Shown piece by piece: positions 22,096 through 31,833 of a stretch of DNA of 64,000 nt; positions within the stretch are counted from its first letter, which is position 1; each line of letters starts with the position of its first letter. A program made the position numbers and the translations under genes. The notes beneath the pieces were generated by a model, which was not told the origin of the DNA, searched no databases, and saw only the letters and a list, made by a program, of their open reading frames with translations. The DNA lies in NCBI GenBank assembly GCA_027924645.1, contig BSBN01000254.1, forward strand, positions 12,170,001 through 12,234,000, in the 5' to 3' direction. Source of the stretch: Cunninghamia lanceolata. Its lineage: Eukaryota > Streptophyta > Pinopsida > Cupressales > Cupressaceae.

Positions 22096-23902
22096 TTTGC
22101 ATGTGTTGTTGTAGGTGGTATGGCATCAGTAGGATGAAACATGTCACTGACAAGGTCCTACAAGGTCATTTATAAATAAAATGTGTACAAATTAGTTTAA
22201 AACATATATATTCAATTGTGTACCCATTTTTGTTTTAATCTAGATTTAAAAGACCTACATAAATTGCACGTACACATAGATAATTGTTTCAACAACCTGA
22301 AATGCAGTTGACTTTTGAAATTGAGTTAGATCATCCAAGTGTGCTGCAATACCCATCCTCATCATTGTTTCAACCTATGTAGACATACATTTTTAATATA
22401 TATATGTATATGCACATTTGATATAGTGAATTCAAAATACAAAAATTGAAGTATAGGTTTTTAAAATAGTATACATACAAATGGCTCAAGTGAGATGCCC
22501 GACAATGGAGGAGTGCTTGAGATACCTTTTGGAGGATCTGATGTGGAAGTCATATTACTTCCCTGAACCAACATAAATATTTAATGTACATATTTAGGAC
22601 TGAATTATAAATTAAAATCAACTTATTAAAATGATTTAATATATATTTAAAAAATAATCAAAATACGCCAAATGGGTGGTTGAGATGAACATCTGTTGAT
22701 GAAAAGAAAAAATGATCAAAAGAACTCATTGTGCGTATTGCCATCTTCTACACCAAACAATTTGATTGGTAAAATATTACAATTTACTTGATCTATATGT
22801 TCATTAAAAATGCATGCTTAAAATTGTTATAAATTCAACATGTATATATATATATATAAACCTATGTTGAATGATCAATGGGGTTATCCTCAGCAATTAG
22901 AAAATCAACAAATGAACCCATATCATCAAATGCTGCATGTGCAACTAAAGTGGGTGTTGCCGGATTAGGTCCATAACATAACTTATTAAAACTTGTACAC
23001 ATATGAAGCACCAACACATGTGGAGTGGTACTAGGATGAGCTCCACCATCCACTCGTCCATGGTCTTAAACATCAACTACCGTTACAAAAGTCTACTCAT
23101 CCACACTAGCTAAGAGTGCACTTAATGCTCGTAGTGCAGATACCACTGCACGATGTTGGATGGGTGCAACAATAGCAGCAGAAGGAGGGTCAACAAGAGG
23201 TTGAGCAGGCATGGATTGTTGGGGATCAAGCTGTGCCCCTAACCTCTTTTGTGGCATGCTACCATGAATACCCTAGAATGATCTGAAATCAAAATAATTG
23301 GGTTTCCTATTAAAAACTAACTTTGCATATAATTTTCTCAAAAAATATAGAGGAACCTCACAATTATCATGAGGTGGATAATCAAATACCATCCACCACC
23401 TATCCCAAAAATTGGTACACATCCCTGGATGTCTAAACCAGCTAATTGATATTCTTTTCTTATTTGGTGGAATTGGTCCATTGGTGATGGGGTTCCTAAA
23501 ATATTGAGGTAAATTAGCTTTTGTGATTTTTAAATCCAAGATCTTCCTATAAGAGAAGCCATCAACATAAAATTGGCACCTCTCCTCTCTCCATAATCTA
23601 AAAGTGTCCAATTCCACATCAATGGACCTAACCGAATCTACTATGTTTTGCATCAAAGATGGAAAACACATGAAGTGATGTGGCATGAATTGTTCACTTC
23701 AAATGGCATTGATTTTTTCTTTGATGGATGTGATATTTTTGTTAATTCTGGCTTGCAAGCGAGTCTTGTCTGATCTAGGTGGGGGTGGAGGTGGGGGATT
23801 TTGAGATGGAGATGGAGGTGGATCATGGTGTTTAGGTGATGGGGACTGTAGAGGTGGCGCATTGAGGAAATCCTCAACATCAAAGTGAATATCATGATCC
23901 AT
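22096..23902 (-). pseudogene. Decayed multi-exon gene of unknown function
   Basis: A first exon starts at ATG 23902 (MDHDIHFDVEDF), has a proline-rich stretch, and continues in frame past a single TGA (23699-23701) into a conserved-looking region with WREERCQFYVDGFSYRKI, GPIPPNKKRISISWFRHPG and TNFWDRWWMVFDYPP, reaching about 23280. A second block (22862-23272) stays in one frame but has two stops. Four further short exons show clean GT-AG borders: 22667-22747 (81 bp), 22479-22562 (84 bp), 22297-22374 (78 bp) and 22096-22157 (62 bp), the first three keeping phase. The protein is not one I recognise. Flanking inverted and direct short motifs suggest the gene belonged to a DNA transposon, but no terminal repeats or transposase catalytic motif were found. 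A decayed host gene is the alternative. Confidence 0.5.
23273..23698 (-). pseudogene. Best-preserved exon part of the unknown gene
   Basis: About 140 codons are free of stops and rich in Trp, Phe, Tyr, Arg and Pro (FRLWREERCQFYVDG; ISWFRHPGMCTNFWDRWW; PPHDNCEVPLYFLRKLYAKL). Such composition is unusual for random AT-rich DNA and supports real coding origin. The upstream TGA fits a single C-to-T change of a CGA Arg codon. No family assigned. Confidence 0.5.
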
Positions 23903-23970
23903 GATATAAAAATGAGATGAACTTGCATATATACATAAATATACAAACAAGTACAAAATTAACTTCAAGA

Positions 23971-23972
<2 letters not shown>

Positions 23973-24000
<28 letters not shown>
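23973..24000. repeat. (AT)n microsatellite
   Basis: About 14 AT dinucleotides lie 70 bp upstream of the ATG of the minus-strand gene remnant. Confidence 0.9.
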
Positions 24001-24004
<4 letters not shown>

Positions 24005-24230
24005 ATATATAATTTAAACTAGATATTATACATGTTGAGAAAGTACAAGAAATATTTAAATTAAACGTACATGACTACATTTAAAAGAAAAATTAGGATC
24101 TACATGCACATATATGTATACATCATTCAACTTTAGCATACATACAAATTTCAAAATTTAAGATATTCTAGTTCTATGTTTTTTTAATACATGTGTACAT
24201 ATACTAAAAAATAAACTAAAAACATGTACA

Positions 24231-24544
24231 TAAAAAAGGTAAATTTTGTGGCTTTCAATACATACTTTAAAGTGTTTACAAGGAATAGTGAAGTTTCCCC
24301 TTAAATCCTAATTTATTAAATCCCTTTAATCCACATGTCATCTTTTTTAGGTCCATAAACCATGCTAAAGGAATGATTTTGTCCATAGTTAACCAAGTTT
24401 AATATATATATCTTAAACAAGTTTGTAAAAAATTCAAGCTCATCTAACATTATACAAATCAAGATCAAATGTGAATGATCAATTTTCAACTATTATTAGT
24501 GGCTTAAAGGGATTAATGAGTATATTTCAAGGTGTAGGTCATCT
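24231..24544. repeat. Block X1
   Basis: Starts AAAAAGGTAAATTTTGTGGC. Includes AATCCACATGTCATCTTTT, GACCAAGTTTAA-like sequence and TATTATTAGTGGCTTAA. Homologous to X2 and X3; this copy is truncated on the right where block Y1 starts. Confidence 0.75.
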
Positions 24545-25104
24545 ACATCCATTAACCCATGAAATGTGTATGCAATCTTTGATATCACTCATTTCTATTA
24601 ATCTAACTCATGAAATGTGTTTGACCTAAGAGAATTCATTCGCCTATTGAATTGACAAACTCCTTTAAACAATTTCTATAAACACTACCCTAACAAGTTT
24701 AGCTAGTCTAGAAGACAAAGGTGAATATTTTTTAAGGGCATGTTATATCGAATTGATATTGTGTAGCATAGATCAAATTATGTAGTAAATCAAGTTCATG
24801 ACACTTGGGAATAAACTTGTAGCATTAGGTAATAAATTGTAGAGTTTTTTGAGGTGAAAGAAAACCTAAAATAGGAATCATATAGTGCCAATTAATTATC
24901 TAGCAATGATATTTATCAATTCACATAACATCCACATCATTATAACCCATCATCAAGTTTAAAGCTAAGTACTTCTATCCTATGTATATAACTTTCATAT
25001 GTTTATTGTAATTACTTATAACTCCTAACTTTAATTAATCAAAGTTAATTTATACTTCAATAATTATATTTATTTAATATAAATATATGTAAAAGAGATT
25101 TTAT
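24545..25104. repeat. Block Y1
   Basis: Matches 26027-26580 (GATATCACTCATTTCTATTA; AATTGATATTGTGTAGCATA; AATCATATAGTGCCAATTAA). No coding content. Confidence 0.75.
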
Positions 25105-25148
25105 AACCCTAAACCCTTTAAAACCCTTAACCCTTAACCCTTACACTC
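25105..25148. repeat. Degenerate CCCTAAA tract
   Basis: CCCTAAACCC followed by CCCTTAACCC-type units. Confidence 0.75.
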
Positions 25149-25159
25149 AAAACATGTAC

Positions 25160-25705
25160 ATGAAAAAGGTAAATTTTGTGGCTTTCAGTACATACTTTAA
25201 AGTGTTTACAAGGAATAGTGAAATTTCCCCTTAAATCCTAATTTATTAAATCCCCTTAATCCACATGTCATCTTTTCTAGGTCTGTAAACCATTCTCATG
25301 GAATTATTTTGTCCATAGTTGACCAAGTTTAAAATATATATCTTAAACAAGTTTGTTAAAAATTCAAGCTCATCTAACATTATAAAATTAAGATCGAATG
25401 TGAATGATAAATTTTCAACTATTATTAGTGGCTTAAGGGGATTAGTGAGTAGATTTCAAGGGTCCATTAGTTCTATTATTAATGGCTTAAGGGGATTTTA
25501 TGATCATCCATTGACAATGACATGTGGTTTGTCTACCGTTGAAAAACAAATAATTGTTAATGTGATATGAAATCTATTTGTGTAGGGCCACATTTTGATG
25601 AACTATTTTTGTAGGTTAATCATTAGTTGTTTCAACCCCCTACCTATAATTAATTAATAGTTCACTTTTCATTTTACATATCCTATTTTTTAAAATGTAT
25701 TTAGG
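25160..25705. repeat. Block X2
   Basis: The longest X copy. It contains two CTTAAGGGG motifs (25432, 25486) and the right-hand part shared with X3 (GGCCACATTTTGATGAACTA; TTTTTTAAAATGTATTTAGG). Confidence 0.75.
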
Positions 25706-26033
25706 ACATAAATAAACCCTAAACCCTAAATCGTTAACCGTAAACCCTTACCCTTAATTGTACACCCTAAACCCTTAATCCCCAACCCTCAACCCTAAAC
25801 CCTTAACCTTAAACCCTTAAACTTAAACCCTTTTAACCCTTAACCCTAAACCCTAAACCTTATACCCTTAATCCTAAACCATTAACCCTAAATCCTTAAC
25901 CCTAAACCCTAAACCCTTAACCCTAAACCCTTAACCTTAAACCCTTTTAACCCTAAACCCTAATCCATTAAACTTAAACCTTTTAAACCCTTAACCCTTA
26001 ACCCTATACCCTTAACCCTAAACCCTTAACCCA
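25706..26033. repeat. Degenerate CCCTAAA telomere-like array
   Basis: About 330 bp built mainly of CCCTAAA and CCCTTAA heptamers. CCCTAAA is the plant telomere repeat unit. The heavy CCCTTAA admixture and loss of register mark it as old interstitial DNA, not an active chromosome end. Confidence 0.85.
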
Positions 26034-26580
26034 CAAAATTTGTGTGCAATTTTCGATATCACTCATTTCTATTAATCTAACCCATGAAATATGTTTGACC
26101 TAAGAGAATCCATTCACCTATTGAGTTGACAAACTCCTAAACAATTTCTATAAACACTAGCCTAACAATTTTAGCTATATAGAACACAAAGGTGAATATT
26201 TTAAAGGGCATATTATGTTGAATTGATATTGTGTAGCATAGATCAAATATATGTAGTAAATCAAGCTCTCATGACACTTGAGATTGAACTTGTAGCATTA
26301 GGTAATAAATTGTAGAGTTTTTTGATGTGATACAAAACCTAAAATAGGAATCATATAGTGCCAATTAATTATCTAGCAATGATATTTATCAACTCATCAT
26401 AACATCCACATCATTTTGAACCATCATCAAGTTTAAAGATAAGTACTTCTATCCTATGTATATAACATTCCTATATTTATTATAATTATTTATAAATTCT
26501 AACTTTAATTAATCCAAGTTAATTTATACTTCAATAATTATATTTATTTAACCTAAATATATGTAAAAAAAATTATTCCT
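26027..26580. repeat. Block Y2
   Basis: Second copy of Y1, about 1.48 kb downstream, same orientation. Confidence 0.75.
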
Positions 26581-26816
26581 CTACACCTCTCTACAATTCG
26601 TAGGTGTAATTAAGTTATTATAATGACAAAAGGTGTTCTATAGTGATAGTAAGGCTCGAAACATCATATTGTGACTATGCAAATAAAAATTTCCAAATAA
26701 AATCCCCCAAATCTATATATTTATTTTATTGAGAAAAAGTTACAAAATTTTAATTTACACTATCAAGAGATATTGGTGTCATCTAACATCTATCTATACT
26801 TTTGCAATTGTACATT
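26581..26816. other. Unassigned AT-rich spacer
   Basis: Nothing recognised between block Y2 and the next telomere-like array. Confidence 0.6.
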
Positions 26817-27113
26817 TAACCCTAAACCCTTAACCCTATACCCTTAACCCTAAACCCTAAACCCTTGACCCTTAACCATAAACTCTTGACCCTTAATAAT
26901 AAACCCTTGACTTTGAACCCTAAACCCTTGACCCTAACCCTTGAGCCCTAAACTCTAAACCCTATACCATAAACCCTAAACCCTAAACCCTTAATCCTTA
27001 ACCCTAAACCCTTAGCCCTTAAGTCTAAACCCTAAACCCTTAACCCTAAACCCTAAATTCTTAATCCTAAGTTCCCTAAATCCTAAACCCTAAACCCTAA
27101 ACCCTTAACTATC
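26817..27113. repeat. Degenerate CCCTAAA telomere-like array
   Basis: About 300 bp of CCCTAAA, CCCTTAA, CCCTTGA and CCATAAA units in the same orientation as 25706-26033. Confidence 0.85.
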
Positions 27114-27661
27114 TACATCCTCTTAGGACTAGCCTTAAGCAATTTTCTTAAATCCCTTTAATCCATGTCATCTTTCATAGGTGCATAAACCATGCTAATG
27201 GAATGATTTTGTCTTAAGTTGACCAAGTTTAATAAATTTATCTTTTTAAACAAGTTTGTAAAAAACTTCAAGCATCTAACATTATACAAATTGATCAAAT
27301 GTGAATGATCAATTTTCAACTATTATTAGTGGCTTAAGGGGATTAATGACTAGATTTCCAGTTGTAGGTCATCTACATCCTCTTAGATCATCCCTTAACA
27401 ATGAGTAGATTTCAAGGGGATTAGTGCTATTATTAGTGGCTTAAGGGGATTTTATGATCATCCATTGACAATGATATGCGGTTTGTCTACCTTTGAAAAA
27501 TAAATAATTGTTAATGTGATGTCAAATCTAGTTTTATAGGGCCACATTTTGATGAACTATTGTTGAAGGTTAATTATTGGTTGTTTCAACCCACTACCTA
27601 TAATTAATTGATAGTACACTTTTCATTTTACATATCCTATTTTTTAAAATGTATTTAGGAC
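27114..27661. repeat. Block X3
   Basis: Third X copy. It carries CTTAAGGGG at 27333 and 27440 and the same right-hand part as X2. A shorter X-like piece follows at about 27775-27890. Confidence 0.72.
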
Positions 27662-27890
27662 ACAATCAATAACATATAATTTCCTCCTATTGTTAATTAA
27701 TAACTATAAACTTACCATTTTGATGAGATATTATTTAAATCTATTCATTTACATCTAAGGAATATAAAAATTTGTGGCTTGATATAAATGAGTAGATTTC
27801 AAGTTGTACCATCTATGTATCCTCTTAGGACATGCCTTAAGTAATTTTACTTAAATCCCCTTAATCAACATGTCATCTTTACTACCTCCC

Positions 27891-27976
27891 TAAACCCTAA
27901 ACCCCAAACCCTGAACCCTTAACCTTAAACCCTAAACCCTTAACCCTAAACCCTTAACCCTAAACCATAAATCCTT
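27891..27976. repeat. Degenerate CCCTAAA tract
   Basis: CCCTAAACCC and CCCTTAACCC units, about 60 bp before the start of array F. Confidence 0.8.
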
Positions 27977-28036
27977 AACCATATACATCTTCTTAGGATA
28001 GCTCTTAAGAAATTTTATTAAATCCCCTTAATCCAT

Positions 28037-28853
28037 TGTTACTATTTTTTTGTTCACACATAAAATTAGTTTGAGCTAAGTGTAGTTGTTCAAAAGGAAT
28101 AACAGAAAAGTTCAAAGTTATGCATTTATTGAATAGTTGATATCTTGATAGAACAGAAATGGACTTCACTTGATAAGATTACCCATTAGTCTAATCAAGA
28201 CTGATGAATCATCATAACAAGAGAATCAGGTGGTCAAGGTATCAATCATTCAAAAAATACAGTTGTTTTTACATGGTGTTATCTTTCAAGAGTTATAAGA
28301 TAGATTGATTATTAAGTTAATCAGTTTTGAACAAAAGAAACAAAGATATTTGTAATAAACTATTATTTCATGTCATGTTTTGAACATATATTCAATATTT
28401 GTTACTTTATTCTATGCATTGATTAAAAAAAAAAAATACACTTATAGCATGTCCATATGATAAATTAACTGATTCTGTTTAAAGGAAGTGTTGAAATGTG
28501 TCCCACACAAGCCGTGGGAGTCACTAGACTTAGCAATTGCAGACATGCAAGATATATATCTATTTTATAAAAGAAAAGAAAGAAACACATGATAAAATAA
28601 AACATCCATCATTGCCTGAGCAAGAAGGTTGTTTTGTTGATGCCAGTCTTTAGTCTTCATTCTTTACCTTTAGCTCCCATCATCAGTTGAACCTACAAAT
28701 TTGGGGACAGTGTTGTTAGTGCTCTGGATGTTTAAAGTTATCACATGCTTTTATCAAACATATACATCTACTTATCACATCGTGAATTGCATATGAAAGA
28801 TTAGATCAGATAAGTGCTACAAATCAGAAAGATCATGAAGAGGATCAATCAAT
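28037..28853 (+). repeat. Array F LTR1, part before element D
   Basis: Matches 43320-44146, 55131-55907 and 62639-63450. The first LTR base is set by loss of homology to the other units immediately upstream. The last five bases, TCAAT, are the left target duplication of element D. Confidence 0.87.
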
Positions 28854-29944
28854 TGTTCGCAAGAGACACTATATGGATTCATCATTGTTGTCATTGATGG
28901 CAACAAAGTTCATCCCACACATCTGCAGGACATGGTGTCTCTCTACCGGAAGTCAGAGTGAAGAATGTTGTGGTCCGATAAACAAGAACAGAGCATGTGG
29001 CAAGGTCTGACAGACAGGTCCGGATCTCTCAGATGAAGTATCTTGGTGCAGTGCAGATTTGGGGAAGTCAAGAGGACTACCTTGAGTGGTATATTCCAAG
29101 GATTTAGCCCCTGATGATAGATGAGGAAAAATATATGAATAGTTGAGTACCAGATTCCTGAGTGACAGTGTGAACAGAGGAAGAACTGACTGACAGAACA
29201 TCAAACTATTTTTCGGATCTGTTTCTGATGGTGGTAAAGGTTATGAAGACATGAATTATGTTTGGCCGACATGATTAATGATTTCTACAAGTATATGCTT
29301 GATCCGCATTACTTGATGTGCAAGGATTCAGCCGACAGAATAGAGTTTGTGAAAAGATTAACTGTTCTGGGTGCCGACTAGGAAAAGAATGAAATCACTT
29401 ATGCAGATATATATATAGGATGGATTTAGTTGTGAGATGTGTTGTGGTGATATGTGATATGCGAATAAAAGAAGAGCAGAGCAGAAGCAGTAAGGAAGAT
29501 CCAGTATGTGAAAGGAAAGCAGCATACGAGAAGAGGAAAGATGAAGTGCAGCAAATCAGTGTACTGAGCCTAACCAAAACTGAACTCTAGCATATGTGGA
29601 TACTTCCAATCAGTTCAAGTATTGTATAACATTCTTTTGTAGATAGTGTGTCTCCTTGTAGGCAGTGTGCCTCCTTTGTGAGCAGTGTGCTCAGGCAGTG
29701 AGCCCTAATTGGCAAGTGCCATTTTGTAATTCCTTATTCTTCTAACAGAGAATAATCTTTAGGTTAATCACCCCGTGGTTTTCTCCCTTAACAGGGTTTC
29801 CACGTCAAAAATACTATGTCATGTATTTTTCCATTTTATGGTAATGTTTGCTTGTTTGAATTAATGTTGCATTGATTAATAAGAAAGTTTAGAAAGAAGA
29901 AATAATTAGGATAACTGATTCACCCCCCCTCTCAGTTATCAACA
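28854..29944 (+). repeat. Element D 5' LTR
   Basis: 1091 bp, TGTTCGCAAGAG to TATCAACA. A TATATATATAGG stretch near 29404-29416 is the likely TATA box and GAATAAAAG near 29462 a possible polyadenylation signal; both recur in the 3' LTR (35826, 35884). Short GCAGTGTG repeats lie near 29640-29700. Confidence 0.9.
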
Positions 29945-29946
29945 AT

Positions 29947-29958
29947 TGGTATCAGAGC
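29947..29958 (+). promoter_or_regulatory. Primer binding site of element D (initiator tRNA-Met)
   Basis: TGGTATCAGAGC lies 2 bp inside the LTR end. Confidence 0.92.
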
Positions 29959-30009
29959 TAAGTTCCTCCTAATAGAGCCTAACCGCTCGAGGAAGATCTG
30001 GGAGTCCAA

Positions 30010-31191
30010 ATGGATGCTTATGGTTTAAGGGAGCAACTCAAGACTACCCTTGAGGATCTTGAACAGTCAAACTCTGAAGTCAATGAATTAAAGGAAAGAC
30101 TCAAACAGGCTGATGATTTCATGAGAGAACTAAAAGACAAATTAAGTCTCTCTATGAAAAAGAGAAAGGAGCTACTTCAGCAATTGGCAAGACAAGGTGA
30201 AGAAAATAATGCAAATGAAGAACTGACTGAGAAAACCAAGTTATGTAGAAAGTTATCAAAAGAAATCATTATGGTAAGACATGAAATGGAATTAGGAGTT
30301 ATAAAGTTTACCCAAGAAGTTGAAGAGAAAAGAAAAACTGAAGATAATTTAAGACAATCTCTCAAGGAGAAATCAGAAGATTGCCACCAGATGGATAGAA
30401 TTATCAGACATCTTGAATCTGATCTTGAAGATGCTAAAGATAATGAAGAAAAACTTGAGGATCAAATTGTCTCTCTAAAAAGGGATCTTCAAACAGCAAA
30501 TGAGTATAAAGAGAAATTCAAGATAAGTTCTACTCAACTTGAAGTTCTTCTTGGAAGTCAAAAGAAGGTAGATGACAAATGTGGTTTGGGATATGAGAAA
30601 GGAGAAAGCTCTGGATCCGGTTAGAAGAATTTTGGATCAGAAAATCTAAGGAACAGGCCTAGAAGACCTCTGGTAAGACAGCCCAATGCTCAAAGATATC
30701 CATCCTTCAATGGATACTGCCACAGTTGCAATCACTTTGGTCACAAAGCTAATCAGTGTAGAAAGAGAATGACTCAGACTAATTCATCCCTCTCCGGATG
30801 GTGTTTTAACTGCAAAAGGTATGGTCACAAGTCTCATGAATGCAGAAATATGCAAATGAACAAATCATTCAATAGTAGATGCTTTGCATGCAATAGAGTA
30901 GGTCATATGGCTAATCAATCTAGATCAAGAGGATATCAGTCAAATATGCAAAGAAATGTTGTTTGCCAAATCTATAATAGGTCCGGTCATAATGCAAAAT
31001 TTTGTAGAAGCAAGAATCAAGAGAAAAGAGGTCCGGTATATCATAATCAGAATCAAGATAAGGGTAAACAAAAGGTGAATGCGGATGAAGTTAGGAATGA
31101 GATGAACAAGATTTGGGTGAAGAAAAGTTCAGAGAGTGTAGAGGTTGGATCTGCACTAGACTCTGGTGCTGATATTCCTTCTGAAAATTAA
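30010..31191 (+). pseudogene. Element D gag: coiled coil plus CCHC zinc knuckles
   Basis: ATG at 30010, 52 bp after the primer site. Residues 1-205 are a charged heptad-rich coiled coil (LREQLKTTLEDLEQSNSEV). A TAG at 30622-30624 breaks the frame, which continues to 31191. Four zinc knuckles follow: CHSCNHFGHKANQC (30718-30759) and CFNCKRYGHKSHEC (30802-30843) are intact; CFACNRVGHMANQS (30880-30921) has lost its last Cys; CQIYNRSGHNAKFC (30964-31005) has Tyr for the second Cys. Gag would package RNA in virus-like particles. An in-frame stretch after the TAA (31192-31326, GDTKKTLFPQPVKWCLKLAH) may be a further decayed part. A typical copia N-terminal gag fold is not evident. Confidence 0.85.
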
Positions 31192-31833
31192 AAGGTGAGC
31201 TCTGGCTCAGGGGGAGACACAAAGAAAACCTTGTTCCCCCAGCCAGTTAAGTGGTGCCTGAAATTGGCACATGAGAAGCTGCAGATCAAAGGGTTTCTAG
31301 AGAAACATGTAAAGAAGGTCAGGTAAAGATCTGAGAGGTCTGCAAGAAAATTTAAAAGGTTCAATTCCTTTAGAATTGGTCTGGTTAAGCAAGTCTTCCG
31401 GTAAAACAGGTTTCTCACAAGATTGGCCCGATATGAATCCAAATTGATACAGCTTGATCTGCGGATACATAAGATGATCAGAAGGACAAGTGGATATGAT
31501 GATTCATCACTAACATCGATCACAAGGGAATCATAATTATCTAGATGAGTTTCTTCCTCATTGAACAAGGAAAACCAGGCAAACCGGGATGAATTAGGTT
31601 GTGCATTTATCGGAGGGTAAAAATTAGGGCTTCTTGGAATAAAAGAGTTCATTTGTTTGTCATTTACACACTTGTACACTCACATACAAAGAAGAAAGAA
31701 AAGGAGCTCTACAAACAACTTCTCCCAAAAGATCAAGGCAACTCTTCATACAGCTCTATTCGGATTTCTTCGTGTGCCCTAACCTGCGTAAAAGGTATTT
31801 ATCGTTCTTGATATCCTTCAGTAAGATTGTTTG
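31192..31833 (+). other. Spacer between gag and ORF2 of element D
   Basis: The first 135 bases continue the gag frame after a TAA (GDTKKTLFPQPVKWCLKLAH) to a TAA near 31326. The rest has no convincing frame and ends with the probable leader of ORF2. No protease, integrase or RT signature is present in any frame. Confidence 0.6.

Larger units (their letters stand above)
23903..28036. other. AT-rich repeat region right of the unknown gene
   Basis: No genes recognised. It alternates two repeat blocks, X and Y, with degenerate telomere-like tracts, in the order X1-Y1-telo-X2-telo-Y2-telo-X3-telo. It ends exactly where the first LTR of array F begins (TGTTAC at 28037). Confidence 0.65.

Noticed and set aside
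25706..26033. A real chromosome end
   Set aside because: The heptamers are degenerate, interrupted and embedded in other repeats, and further elements continue on both sides.
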